Shown: positions 1 to 10,955 of the stretch, in pieces
How positions within the stretch are numbered: the stretch's first letter is position 1
How the letters are laid out: each line of letters opens with the position of its first letter
Assembly (NCBI RefSeq): GCF_003576645.1
Contig: NC_044925.1
Coordinates: 6,808,145 to 6,872,144, forward strand
Length of the DNA stretch: 64,000 nucleotides
Origin: Ipomoea triloba
Lineage: Eukaryota; Streptophyta; Magnoliopsida; Solanales; Convolvulaceae
Direction of reading: 5' to 3'
Made by a program: the position numbers and the translations under genes
Notes under the pieces: model-generated
What the model was told of the DNA's origin: nothing
Seen by the model: the letters and a program-made list of their open reading frames with translations, nothing else
Databases searched by the model: none

Positions 1-378
1 ATTACCTCTTGAAGTTTTAACAATCCAAAATCAATCACCACTCCTAAGCTCAATCCCTCAAACCACCATCACCACCTTGGTCATCTTGAGCCAAGAAACC
101 CCAAAGAAAACAATAAGAAGCTTATAGAAAGACTAGGAAATTGTAAGATGAAATGCAATCTAAATAGGGACTAGTACTTACCCATGCACAATAAGTCCTA
201 AAAGAGTAATCTTGCTTGAAACCTTGCTAGGATGAAGAATGGTGTGTGTGTAGGGTTTTAGGAATGAAAGAGATGGTGAAATCTTTTTTGCAGGAGAAGA
301 AAAGAGGCCAGGGAATTATTATAAAAGAGTTTTTATATGGATCCTCAAAATCATTACACACATAGTGCATATAATATT

Positions 379-1127
379 CAATCGTTATACCCTGCACCAC
401 GGTGCACATAGCAATGTGCACCACGTACGTAAAACGACGTCGTTTTGGTGTTAGTAGACGCGGACACGAATGACTCAGGGAATTCATTATCTATAATACA
501 CATAATCATTATCTATAATACACAGAACGTTTGCCTAGAATACACAGAATGTTTGCCCAGAATACACAGAATATTGACACAAAATACACAGATGTTAGTG
601 GACGCGAATGACTCCAGGGAATTCATTATCTATAATACACATAATCATTATATAGAATACACAGAACGTTTGCCTAGAATACACAGAATGTTTGCCCATA
701 ATACACAGAATATTGACGCAAAATACACAGAACTCATCCTCCTAACATTCGAATGCACAAACACATCACAACTTGTGTTAATAACATGAATACACATAAT
801 ATTTACACAAAATACATAGAATTCATCATCCTAAACATTCGAATGCACAAACACATCACAACATGTGTTACTAACATGAAATCACAACATGTGTTACTAA
901 CATGAATACACATAACGGTTGCCTATAATACACAGAACGATTGCCTAGAATACACAGAATGATTGCCTGGAATACACAGAATATTAACATAAATACAGAG
1001 ACCGGTCGAAACGGGAAACGTGATTTCCAAAAAAAAACGGACGATTAGTTTACAATGCTCAAAACGACGTCGTTTAGGTACGTGGTGCACATTGCTATGT
1101 GCACCGTGGTGCACAGTATAATTTGCC
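379..1127. mobile_element. Mutator-like non-autonomous element (MULE MITE)
   Basis: The element is flanked by a perfect 9-bp duplication TATAATATT (370-378 and 1128-1136), the size made by Mutator transposases. The ends are inverted repeats of about 65 bp sharing the core TGCACCACGGTGCACATAGC and the palindrome AACGACGTCGTT. The matching LTR at about 9840-9856 has a single TATAATATT and no insert, so the empty site is visible. No transposase is encoded. Short open frames inside it are by-products of the tandem repeats. Confidence 0.88.
451..730. repeat. Tandem duplication inside the MULE
   Basis: Two consecutive units of about 140 bp (roughly 451-591 and 592-730) contain the same series of phrases built on AATACACAGAA, GAATTCATTATCTATAATAC and TTTGCC. 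A shorter duplicated phrase around ATTCGAATGCACAAACACAT follows at 745-905. This looks like replication slippage within the element rather than coding sequence. Confidence 0.7.
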
Positions 1128-1449
1128 TATAATATTATGGTGATTAAATATAATATGGGCCCACCCATAAGGGGTGGGCTGTCCAAATAAAATTAATTCA
1201 ATTAATATAAGGCATGATCCTTCAAAGATTGGGCAATTTAAAAATTTAATTTACTATAAGGGATGAAAAAAACCCAAGTGGATATCCCTTACAAAATTAA
1301 ATCAAAGAATTGGGCTTTCTTAACAATTCAATAAATTAGAATATGAAATATATTTCTATTTAAAGGAACCGGGCCCAATTAATACAATCAACCACACGGT
1401 AGGAAGAATTACCGGGGTTCAAGGCATGATTTAAATCCGGGGTATCACA

Positions 1450-1490
1450 CTCTACCCCCCCCCCCCCTTAAAAGGAGCTTCGTCCCCGAA
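1450..1490 (-). other. Polypurine tract next to the 3' LTR
   Basis: On the minus strand the stretch reads TTCGGGGACGAAGCTC, then TTTTAAGG and a run of about a dozen G before the LTR start. This is the characteristic tract that primes plus-strand DNA synthesis in plant chromovirus-type gypsy elements, and it fixes the element's orientation as minus. Confidence 0.75.
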
Positions 1491-1788
1491 GCTCAAAGCT
1501 AATGAGAACAAGAATTAAATAGGTAGTACAAGGTAAAAGATTGGTCATTGAATAAAGGAAAGATTACCAAGCAAGAAATTCACCTAGAAAGGTTCTAGAC
1601 TCTAAACTTAAGACTCCCAATACCCAAAACCATGCATACACATGCCAAACACTAAAGCTAACTTCCAAACCCAAAGATAAAGCAATAATATGAACGAGGA
1701 ATCTATAACGCAAAACGAAAGTCAAATATCTACTCTGAGGTCCGTATAGCTAGCCTGGAAAACCACCACGAGATGAGCTACCTGGAGC

Positions 1789-2070
1789 CTAAAACGAACC
1801 AGGATTCAAGTACTCGGGCAGAACCTCTATGCCCAGCTTGGGCTCGATGAAGCCCAACCTCTGTAAACCACGATCTACCCTCAAATCAAACGAGGAGAAT
1901 CTCGACTCAACCATACGATGTAGCTCCTGAATCTGAAGAAGCACAGGATCAACTGGTTGTGCGTGAGGCATGGGATCGTGCTGCTCATTTCTCCGGTGCT
2001 CTCGATCGATCTCGTCCTCCGACTCCAAGCCCTCAGATTCCTCCTCGGAATCATCTTCCAACTGTAACAC
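1789..2070 (-). CDS. Small acidic ORF in the interior of the gypsy-type element; function unknown
   Basis: A 93-codon open frame on the minus strand. The N-terminal half is very acidic (runs of D, E and S), followed by a charged helical stretch with LLQIQELHRMVESRFSS that could form a coiled coil. There is no clear ATG start: it opens at a GTG codon that overlaps the apparent LTR end (GGGGTGTTACA at 2063-2073). It lies in the 613-bp interior between the two LTR copies (1450-2062). I do not recognise a family. It may be a relic of a longer element ORF or a chance frame. Confidence 0.3.
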   Translation of the reverse strand: MLQLEDDSEEESEGLESEDEIDREHRRNEQHDPMPHAQPVDPVLLQIQELHRMVESRFSSFDLRVDRGLQRLGFIEPKLGIEVLPEYLNPGSF

Positions 2071-3610
2071 CCCTAAACTTTCACGCTGAGATAGGCAAGA
2101 AACTTAATGTAAAAGCTAGCAAATCTCAAAACCAAGATATATTTAAGCGGAAGCAATACTAATACTCAGAGGGTGTCACGCCACATCTAGGTAATTCAAC
2201 ACCTAGATACTAAGGCAAAATCTACAATCTAATTCATCAATCCTTAAAAGTAACATAAGCTGTATAAGTCAATACATAACCAGAGTCTAAGGCGCGCAGG
2301 CCTGAAATTGTCTAAATAAATCCAACAAACCACTAAGCTACTCATAAGGCGAAGTAGATCTATCGCTAGCGCTCTCACGGCTCAATCTACTCCATACCTG
2401 GAAAACAGTTAGAAATATTAGCTAAGGAATGCTAAGTAATCAACCACTCACACTCGTGAGAAATACAATAGTATACAATGGGTTGTAAATATATTTACAC
2501 ACGCGTATAGAATATACACGACAACGAAACTGTTCTTTAATTAAAAACCAGATGACTTAACAACAACAGGCTGAATGAATCACCAACCAAAGACACTTCC
2601 AAGTGAATCCAATACCAAGGAACGAATCCATAGTACAACAGTTCTATAATAAGATACTCAACCAAGGCATAAGTTCAACAGAATAACCACAAGTGATACC
2701 AACTAATTAAGCACAATCTCCCATCACTCCCTTAGAGTGATCCCAAACCAAGGTACATAGGATAAAACCCAAACCACAATCACCAAACCATTACCACCAA
2801 ACCATATTACCAATACCACGCCACAGAGGCAAACAATGCCCAATCACAGAGGCGTACGTAAAAGCCCGTTACCACAGAGACACACGGTGCCCAACCACAG
2901 AGGCATAAAGCCCATTACCGCAGAGGCACAAAGCCCAACCACACAGACGCATACCAACCCAAACAACACAGAGGCATGCAAACCCAACCAACATAAAGAC
3001 ATACCAACCCAAACAACACAGAGGCATGCAAGCCCAACCAACACAGAGGCATACCAACCCAACTAACACAAAGGCACTCCAGCCCAAGCAACTCCTCTCA
3101 TAATAACGGCCACCCATAAAGCATTAGCTCAACTAACCACTCTCAAAGGGTACACAATACTCAAGAAGTCAAAGAATTACTCATAAGGACTCAAGGTGGC
3201 AATACATCAAACACATGTACCATTCCAAAGGAATTACTCATACTCACAGTACTCAGATTCAGAACATGCATACAGGACATGCTCAGAACAATAGCCAAGA
3301 AATTAACCAACAATACTAGCTCAGTAATCCAAGCTAAATGACCAACGATCATGAATAAATACTCAACAATCAAGGTAGGATACTCAATAACATACTCAGA
3401 ACATATTCCAGAATTAGAGGTGAAACAACAGAATCAATAGACCACAAAACAATCACTGGAACAGAACCAGGAAGTGAACTGAAGGAACAAGTGGGTGGAA
3501 CACACCAGACCGCCACACCTAACCGCTCCAACTAACGGACCAAGCCGGCAGAGCCTAGCGGCCCGACGCACCCTTTCGCATGAAGAGGCAGAACGCTCTA
3601 GCGGAGCTTC
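2063..3610 (-). repeat. Inner end of the right-hand LTR copy of the outer gypsy element
   Basis: The sequence starts at 2063 with TGTAACACCCC, which on the minus strand is the typical LTR terminus GGGGTGTTACA. It runs to 3610, where a second element is inserted, and resumes at 9100. Joined, the LTR would be about 2.6 kb, ending at 10167 with the same TGTGATACC start as the left copy. No standard primer-binding site follows the inner end, so the element may be a large non-autonomous derivative or carry a deletion. The assignment of this half to the LTR is inference, because the matching part of the left copy lies outside the window. Confidence 0.5.
2820..3090. repeat. Degenerate tandem repeat (CACAGAGGCA motif)
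   Basis: About nine imperfect units of roughly 28-33 bp, each with CACAGAGGCA (or CACAAAGGCA) followed by a CCCAACCAA-like phrase. They produce open frames on both strands that are clearly repeat-derived, for instance a W/G/C-rich minus-strand frame and a P/N/T-rich plus-strand frame. The repeats lie inside the LTR. Confidence 0.75.
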
Positions 3611-3918
3611 TGTAACACCCCGGCTCGGCTATACCGTACATCCGGAGTAGTTACCGCCACACCTAGACTAAACCCAGCCAAGACCAGACAGAGTTCACTC
3701 TAGGTGCACAGGCTAACAAGAAAACTATTTCACATCATCATCATCATTACCCAACATATCTTCATACACATATATATAGGTGAGCAAAGGGGGTAGCTAC
3801 ACTAACTACCAGAATATATACAAGAGTTTAAATACAACTTACTAGCCAGCTAAGTTCATCATGGCTACAAAAGATACATGTACACAAAAAAAAAAGGTTC
3901 CTCCCATAACCTTTCTAA

Positions 3919-4410
3919 TCAGTCATCCTCTCCTAAGGGGCGGTACTCCGGTTCGGAGTACGTCCCCCATACAAGATGCCAGTTGCCCGCAACCCAGGTG
4001 AGATGATCCAGGAAGTAACTAGGAGTGTACATCATGGACCACTCGTCCCAACGTTCCGAAGGAGCGAGATTCCACGGACAGGGATAAAAGACAACAAATT
4101 CTAAGGGATCACTCCCTTCCAACACCTCTACCGGAAAAGACCCAAACCTAGACCTGGCCCCATCCAGAAAATTTGGCTGGCTACTGCGAACCGGGATACG
4201 AGAGGGTGTAGTTGGGTAAGTCGGAGGAGGACTGTACGGTGGGGAAGGAATAGCAGGAACATAAGCCGGAGCTGGAGAGTCAGGAGCGAATCCAGGAGCA
4301 TACGGGTCGACATCAACTAAGTACTGTACATAATCATCATGATCGTAGATAGGGAACTCCAACTCGGAAGGATCCGAGTCAGGTGGGCTACACGAGCCTA
4401 CACTAGACAT
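3919..4410 (-). CDS. Proline-rich 163-residue ORF within the LTR region; function unknown
   Basis: An ATG-started frame of 163 codons on the minus strand. An acidic, tyrosine-rich N-terminus (with DHDDYVQYLVDVDPY, about residues 23-37) leads into a proline-rich stretch (about residues 38-70, including PSPPYSPPPTYPTTP). A more ordinary C-terminus follows with several tryptophans. No signal peptide or membrane segment is seen. It sits inside what I call the LTR of the nested chromovirus, an odd place for a long frame. It may be a captured fragment, a relic of an extra ORF, or compositional chance. Confidence 0.35.
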   Translation of the reverse strand: MSSVGSCSPPDSDPSELEFPIYDHDDYVQYLVDVDPYAPGFAPDSPAPAYVPAIPSPPYSPPPTYPTTPSRIPVRSSQPNFLDGARSRFGSFPVEVLEGSDPLEFVVFYPCPWNLAPSERWDEWSMMYTPSYFLDHLTWVAGNWHLVWGTYSEPEYRPLGEDD

Positions 4411-4699
4411 CTGTTAAGAACACAACGAAGTGTAGTTAGCACGACGGCTAAGTAAGGAAATCCATTTGTCACTTAAAAGTAGACAAAGGTTTGAAAACAT
4501 AGATAATCTAAAAGCTTTATAAAGTTTTACCGTGATTTGAAAATCTACCTGCAACCAAACGATTTATGGATAGCATAATAGCGTATAAACGTTAAATCAT
4601 ATAAAGCTTTTCTCAAATAAGAATGAAGTCATAACTTGCCACTCAAAATAATTTTCATGCCCTTTTCAGACAAGTTTGCAAAATTTCACATTTCCAGGA

Positions 4700-5065
4700 A
4701 TTTCATCATTTGCAAATAGAACCGCAGCTCTAATATTTATAATAATCTGAACCGCAGCTCAGAGTAACAATAATTTTCATACTGCATATAGAACCGCAGC
4801 TCTATAATAATCTGAACCGCAGCCCAGAATAACAATAATTTTCATACTCAAAAATTTTCCACTTAGTTTCTCCTGAGTAAGCACTTTGAACATTTCTCAA
4901 TTCTCCTTCTCAAACCTTGGGCAGTGGCATTTCCCTGCCTTCCCGTCGGTCTCCTTATCCCAACCTAGGGCCATGGCACTCCAGCCCTCCCATAGGTCCA
5001 ACCTTATTCCAACCCCGGGCCGTGGCGTTTAAGCCTTCCCGAAGGTCCCCACCTTATTCCAGAAA
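4700..5065. repeat. Two blocks of short tandem repeats in the LTR
   Basis: At about 4715-4850 the phrase GAACCGCAGCTC alternates with AACAATAATTTTCATAC in a duplicated block of about 75 bp. At about 4910-5065 three degenerate units of about 60 bp carry GGGC-GTGGC...CCTTCCCG...GGTC...CCTTATTCCA. Repeats of this kind are common in long plant LTRs. Confidence 0.6.
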
Positions 5066-6606
5066 CTAAGGGTTTGAAAACATTTTTCTTTTTCTTTCCT
5101 GGAATCAAATAGTATTTTCAAAATAATTTATTTCATCCAAATATGGTTGTGACATCCCAAAATTTCGTCACTAGTTTTGTTACAAAAAAAATATTTTTGT
5201 CAAAATTGATTTTGACAGTTTCTGTCCAGAAATTACAGTTTTGCGCAGTCCGAAAGATTGAGCCGGTAAAAATAGTTCCCGAACTCTTTTTCACTTGAAA
5301 TTTTTATGGTAGAACCCTAACTCATATTACTTGATGTTCATAAAAAGTTTTGGTCACCTAGGTTCACGAATTTACACAGAAAATTCCATTTTTGACCTTG
5401 GCAGTGTGCTGTCCAGCATTTTTCCTTCTCTATACCAGTTTTGGGAAAAATTCCGAAAACCATACTTATACTACTCCAAAAATTATGAAAGTTTATATGC
5501 GGCTTCTACACTTATAGAAATACATGTATAAAAAAAATTGGACCAAAATAATTTACCGATTTTTCCCAGAAATTCACGGAAGTTACTGACAGAAATCTGT
5601 CCTGATTTCCTTTCTCTATTTCCACAAGTATAAGCTTATATAGACATAAATACAACATATACAAGCATATCCAAGCTATGAACTTGTATACGAAAATATT
5701 CCCAAAGCTCCAAAAACACCATATTTCAACCAAATAATCAATTATCTAATTTCAAGTGACTAAACCAACTTAAGGGAATTCCTTACCTCACAAGTGTGTA
5801 ATATCACCGTAAAAGTAGTCTTGAACCTTTATCCCCAAGTTTCACCGAAAAACCCTAGGTAGAATACACCACCACAACAACATATTTAAGAAATCTTTAC
5901 CTACAATCAAGTTCTAGGGAAGAAGTCAAGACTTTTTAACCGAATAAAACCGCAAACTTACCGAATAGTTGAAGACTTGTGTGGAGATTGGCTATGGAAG
6001 CTTGAAGTGAGGAAGAAGAGGATGAAGAAGATGAAAGCTCACACTCTCTCCCTCTCTTGGTATTTCGGCCAAGGAAAGACCAAAAGGACAAGGGGAATAA
6101 ACATGTTTTAGACACTTAGTACTTTGAGGGGAATGTTTGCATGGAAGAATTAAAATAGAATAAAATAATGGTGTATTTTTAAACTTATCAGTTGGGGTCC
6201 AAACAGATAAAGTTTCGGTAGAAAATAATCTGGATAGAATAATTCTCGAAACCAAAAATTTATTCCAGACTAACCCTCAAAATTGGGCTAGGTTCGGTAC
6301 ACCGCGAAATTTTAGCGATGTACGATCAAAATAAATTTTCGCTGCTATGGGCTGATTTAATTGAATAGGAAGTTCAAGAATAATAATATGGTGTCTAATA
6401 ATCCATTTCCTAGGATAATCGGGTCCGAATACCAGCTCCTAAAATTTTACGGTTCGTGACCGGCACGAACGATCGCAACTTAATAACAACTATACTTCCT
6501 TAAAAAAAAATTCTCTTGAAGCCTCGAGGGACTATTTCATGAATGTCATAGCTTAAGGAAATATTTTTCTGAACCTCAAACTTATCGAAATAGACGAGGG
6601 GTTACA

Positions 6607-6640
6607 GTCTACCCTCCTTAAAAAGAGTTTCGTCCCCGAA
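6607..6640 (-). other. Polypurine tract of the nested chromovirus
   Basis: Minus-strand reading TTTCGGGGACGAAACTC, then TTTTTAAGGAGGGTAGAC, then LTR start TGTAACCCC. It closely parallels the tract at 1450-1490, showing that both elements belong to related lineages. Confidence 0.75.
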
Positions 6641-6765
6641 ACTTCCTTCTTATACTCCACGGTCTCAAATAGATTACTGCTTACCTTCGCTTACACATAA
6701 TAAAATCTTAGTATGCCTAATCTTAGTACACAAATTTATTTAAGCATATAGCAAGTAAATCGATC

Positions 6766-8097
6766 CTACACACCTGAGCCAAATAACTCTGGATAACGTT
6801 CCATCATAACGCTTTCCAACTCCCACGTGGCTTCCTCCGAGCTATGATTCGACCATTGGACTTTGACCATTTTAACTGATTTCCTTCTTGTATCTCGGGT
6901 CTTAGAGTCTAAGATTCGAATTGGCCTTTCTTCGTATTCCAACGAATCATCCATCACCAATTCCTCAGGTTCCAATACATGGGATGCATCAGGCACATAC
7001 CGCTTAAGTTGAGAAACATGAAATACATTATGCACCCGGTCAAGCTCAATTGGTAGGGCCAGTCGGTAGGCTAAATTTCCTATCCTTTCCAAGATTTCAT
7101 AGGGTCCTATATAGCGAGGACTCAACTTTCCTTTCTTTCCAAATCTCTTGACCCCTTTAGTTGGTGAGATTTTCAATAGCACCTTCTCTCCAACTTGATG
7201 TTCGGTGAATTGTCGTTTCAAATCGGCATAGGACTTTTGACGATCCTGTGCAATTTTCATCCTTTCTCGAATCACCTTGATTGCCTCTGTAGTCTTTTGT
7301 AGGTACTGAGGTCCAAGTATAACAACGTCGCTCTTGTCATTCCAACATAGAGGACTTCGACATTTTCGCCCATACAGCGCTTCATAAGGAGCCATTCCTA
7401 TACTTGCATGATAGCTGTTTTTATAGGAAAATTCGATTAAATCCAACTGCTCATCCCATGAACCTTGGAAATCAAGCACACAACCTCTGAGCATATCTTC
7501 CAATGTCTGTATCGTTCGCTCCGTTTGGCCATCAGTGGCAGGGTGAAAAGCTGTACTTAATTTGAGCTGAGTGCCCATCATCATCTGCAACGCTTCCCAG
7601 AAACGTGATAGAAATCGTGAATCTCGGTCTGAAACGATATCTTGCGCTACTCCGTGATATTTAACCACGTGTTTAATATAGGCTCTTGCCAACCTTTCCA
7701 TGGACCATGTCTTGTTCATTGGAATGAACCTCGCTGTCTTAGTTAGTCGATCGACAATAACCCACACCTGATCGTTTCCAGACTTGGTTCTAGGCAATCC
7801 TCCCACGAAATCCATCGAGATTGAGTCCCATTTCCACTGCGGAATTTCTAATGGCTGCAATAATCCCTTTGGTTTACTTCTTTCTGCCTTGACCTTTTGA
7901 CAGTTCAAGCATTTAGCCACAAATTCAGCTACATCCTTCTTCATGCCCGACCACCAGAAATTTTGTTTTAAGTCCTTATACAGTTTATCCCCACCAGGAT
8001 GAACTGAATAGGGTGTATAATGACCTTCCTTCATTAATTGTTCCATTATCTCCTTACACCCTTTTGGTATTATCCACCTACCTTGGAATCTTACACT
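6766..8097 (-). pseudogene. Chromovirus integrase with C-terminal chromodomain (end of pol)
   Basis: This encodes the integrase part of a gypsy polyprotein, which inserts the cDNA copy into the host genome. Numbering from an upstream ATG at 8160, it shows the HHCC zinc motif (H47, H54, C84, C87) and a D,D-35-E core (D117 in SMDFVG, D178 in IVSDRD, E214 in DGQTERT). A GPY/F module (IGPYEI) follows, and then a chromodomain with VKVQWSNHSSEEATWE before the stop at 6766. The frame is intact over all these motifs, so the integrase looks recently active. It is a fragment: about the first 20 residues of the open frame derive from LTR sequence, and protease, RT and RNase H are missing. The junction at 8097-8100 is probably the assembly error described for the N at 9053. 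Confidence 0.9.
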
Positions 8098-8099
8098 CC

Positions 8100-9052
8100 C
8101 AAGCATATCCAAGCTATGAACTTGTATACGAAAATATTCCCAAAGCTCCAAAAACACCATATTTCAACCAAATAATCAATTATCTAATTTCAAGTGACTA
8201 AACCAACTTAAGGGAATTCCTTACCTCACAAGTGTGTAATATCACCGTAAAAGTAGTCTTGAACCTTTATCCCCAAGTTTCACCGAAAAACCCTAGGTAG
8301 AATACACCACCATAACAACATATTTAAGAAATCTTTACCTACAATCAAGTTCTAGGGAAGAAGTCAAGACTTTTTAACCGAATAAAACCGCAAACTTACC
8401 GAATAGTTGAAGACTTGTGTGGAGATTGGCTATGGAAGCTTGAAGTGAGGAAGAAGAGGATGAAGAAGATGAAAGCTCACACTCTCTCCCTCTCTTGGTA
8501 TTTCGGCCAAGGAAAGACCAAAAGGACAAGGGGAATAAACATGTTTTAGACACTTAGTACTTTGAGGGGAATGTTTGCATGGAAGAATTAAAATAGAATA
8601 AAATAATGGTGTATTTTTAAACTTATCAGTTGGGGTCCAAACAGATAAAGTTTCGGTAGAAAATAATCTGGATAGAATAATTCTCGAAACCAAAAATTTA
8701 TTCCAGACTAACCCTCAAAATTGGGCTAGGTTCGGTACACCGCGAAATTTTAGCGATGTACGATCAAAATAAATTTTCGCTGCTATGGGCTGATTTAATT
8801 GAATAGGAAGTTCAAGAATAATAATATGGTGTCTAATAATCCATTTCCTAGGATAATCGGGTCCGAATACCAGCTCCTAAAATTTTACGGTTCGTGACCG
8901 GCACGAACGATCGCAACTTAATAACAACTATACTTCCTTAAAAAAAAAATTCTCTTGAAGCCTCGAGGGACTATTTCATGAATGTCATAGCTTAAGGAAA
9001 TATTTTTCTGAACCTCAAACTTATCGAAATAGACGAGGGGTTACAGTCTACC
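8100..9052 (-). repeat. Near-identical copy of 5662-6613 (LTR plus start of polypurine tract)
   Basis: The match extends over about 950 bp with only a C/T change and one extra A in an A-run. It includes the seven bases GTCTACC that belong to the polypurine-tract side of the 3' LTR, which a real 5' LTR outer edge should not have. It abuts the integrase on the left and the N on the right. I read it as a second use of 3' LTR sequence by the assembler, not as the true 5' LTR. Confidence 0.75.
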
Positions 9053-9053
9053 N
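9053..9053. other. Assembly gap (single N)
   Basis: The only ambiguous base in the window. The 41 bp to its right (9054-9094) repeat 9005-9045, then diverge: the left copy continues GTCTACC, the right copy continues with the target duplication GCTTC. The gap length is therefore unknown and a large internal part of the element may be missing. Confidence 0.9.
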
Positions 9054-9099
9054 TTTCTGAACCTCAAACTTATCGAAATAGACGAGGGGTTACAGCTTC

Positions 9100-10167
9100 A
9101 CCCTCCGCCACCCCACACCACTAGTACACATGCGGGACCCCAGGCAGGACACATTATACCGCCCAAACGCACCGCAAGTGCACCCCAATACTCTGATTCC
9201 CAAACTTAGAACAGAATACACGATAGCTCAATCTAGTATACAGAATATGATTAGATTACACATCTCAGAGGCCAAATAATACATGGAATGCATAACAATA
9301 AATACTCATACGCATCAAGATAGAATGACAATGAACACAAGTCCAAAGATCCACAATATAGGTTCAACGATCCAACAAATCAAAGGCTAAACCCAAAGAT
9401 ATTTCACAAGATTCCACAACACCAAATCATATACATATACTCAAGAGTGAAAGTAGGTTTTAGTGTAACATGGAAGATTACCTCTTGAAGTTTTAACAAT
9501 CCAAAATCAATCACCACTCCTAAGCTCAGTCCCTCAAACCACCATCACCACCTTGGTCATCTTGACCCAAGAAACCCCAAAGAAAACAATAAGAAGCTTA
9601 TAGAAAAACTAGGAAATTGTAAGATGAAATGCAATCTAAATAGGGACTAGTACTTACCCAGGCACAATAAATCCTAAAAGAGTAATCTTGCTTGAAACCT
9701 TGCTAAGATGAAGAATGGTGTGTGTGTAGGGTTTTAGGAATGAAAGAGATAGTGAAATCCTTTTTGCAGGAGAAGGAAAGATGCTAGGGAATTATTATAA
9801 GAGAGCTTTTATATGGATCCTCAAAATCATTATATACATAGTGTATATAATATTAGGGTGATTAAATATACTATGGGCTCACCCATAAGGGATGGGCTAT
9901 CCAAATAAAATTAATTCAATTAATATAAGGCATGATCCTTCAAAGATTGGGTCATTTAAATATTTAATTTACTATAAGGGATGAAAAAGACCCAAGTGGA
10001 AATCCCTTACAAAATTAAATCAAGGAATTGGGCTTTCTTAACAATTCAACAAATCAGAATATGAAATAGATTTCTATGTAAAGGAACCGAGCCCAATTAA
10101 TACAATCAACCACACGATAGGAAGAATTATTGGGGTTAAAGGCATGATTTAAATTCGAGGTATCACA
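9100..10167 (-). repeat. Outer part of the right-hand LTR copy of the outer gypsy element
   Basis: Positions 9477-10167 match 1-1449 (minus the MULE). On the minus strand the LTR starts at 10167 with TGTGATACCTCG. Positions 9100-9476 have no partner in the window because the left copy begins at position 1. It lacks the MULE and preserves the uninterrupted target site TATAATATT near 9847. Confidence 0.75.
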
Positions 10168-10920
10168 TTATGGTCAAGTTCTGATTCCGACAAGGCAAGA
10201 TGGGTTCTGGTACGAGAAAAGATGAGACTCGTGGTCGCCGCTCAAGTGAGCTCCCTCTCACTACGGCTCCCGTGTCTCCCTCGTCGTCCACCCCTTTGCT
10301 TTGCCGTAGGTTCAATAAATTTACAGTGATGTGGTTGTGTTGCAATTACCATGACAACTACCAAGAACTTTCTTCAATTACCAGGAATTACAATTAATTT
10401 AATTTAATTTTGTTCTTTGTTATACCACAAACTCATTGACATTTGTTCTTCTTGCTGGAATCTTTATTCCACCACCAGGTGAGAGAATCAACATCGTACC
10501 AAACTCCAGCCAACAGGCAGCAGGTGAACGAAGAAGAAGAAATGAGGTGAAATGACTGATTTTCCCTCATGATTAAATAATTACAAATGGTTTATATTTT
10601 TCCGACGATATTTAGCTGGTGATGTGGCCGGGAAGACCAAATGTGTTAAAAATTGCATAGTTACGGGACTAAATTGTTAGTTTTTAAAGTCAAGTACTGA
10701 AATTAATAAGACCTCTATAGTCATAGGACCAAATATATAATTTTCTCTTTTTTTAAATAATATATTTATAGTTAATTTGCAATAATTAATTAATGTCGTG
10801 TCTATTTTTATTTATTACTGCTATAAGTAGTTTTTAATAATTTTGTTAATTTTGGTTTTTTTTTATTAAATTAAGTTTGTTATTAAAATTTGTCAGTCCA
10901 ATAATCATTTCTTCTTCTTC

Positions 10921-10955
<35 letters not shown>

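Larger units (their letters stand above)
1..1449 (-). repeat. LTR of a long-LTR gypsy element, left copy (cut by window start)
   Basis: This is the minus-strand 3' LTR of a Ty3/gypsy element. On the minus strand it begins with TGTGATACCCCGG at 1449, the usual opening of plant gypsy LTRs, directly after a polypurine tract. It matches 9477-10167 almost base for base once the 749-bp insertion at 379-1127 is removed. Differences are scattered substitutions, so the two copies have diverged a little. The left edge lies outside the window. Confidence is high that these are paired LTRs; the lineage is inferred only from the terminal and tract sequences. Confidence 0.8.
3611..6606 (-). repeat. 3' LTR of the nested chromovirus, about 3.0 kb
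   Basis: The right edge is the minus-strand start TGTAACCCCTCG next to the polypurine tract. The left edge is set by the GCTTC duplication. A second LTR-like edge, TGTGACATCCCAAAATTTCG, lies at 5149, so an alternative is a 1.46-kb LTR (5149-6606) with other material to its left; the target duplication favours the longer version. The right part, 5662-6613, is repeated at 8100-9052. Confidence 0.55.
3611..9094 (-). mobile_element. Nested Ty3/gypsy chromovirus (Tekay/Del type), assembly incomplete
   Basis: The element inserted into the LTR of the outer element. A 5-bp duplication GCTTC lies at 3606-3610 and 9095-9099, and the ends are TGTAACACCCC and GGGGTTACA. In minus orientation it shows a partial 5' LTR on the right, the integrase-chromodomain end of pol (6766-8097), a polypurine tract (6607-6640) and a 3' LTR (3611-6606). 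Gag, protease, reverse transcriptase and RNase H are absent. The N at 9053 suggests that much of the missing part is an assembly loss rather than a biological deletion. Confidence 0.75.

Noticed and set aside
445..789. 114-codon plus-strand frame
   Set aside because: Lies within the tandem-duplicated interior of the MULE. Its residues repeat with the DNA repeat and match no protein pattern.
2844..3117. Overlapping frames rich in C, W, G or P, N, T on both strands
   Set aside because: All come from the CACAGAGGCA tandem repeat, which lacks stops in several frames by chance.
5992..6255. 87-codon minus-strand frame, identical again at 8430-8693
   Set aside because: The identity only reflects the duplicated LTR segment. 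The frame has no domain.
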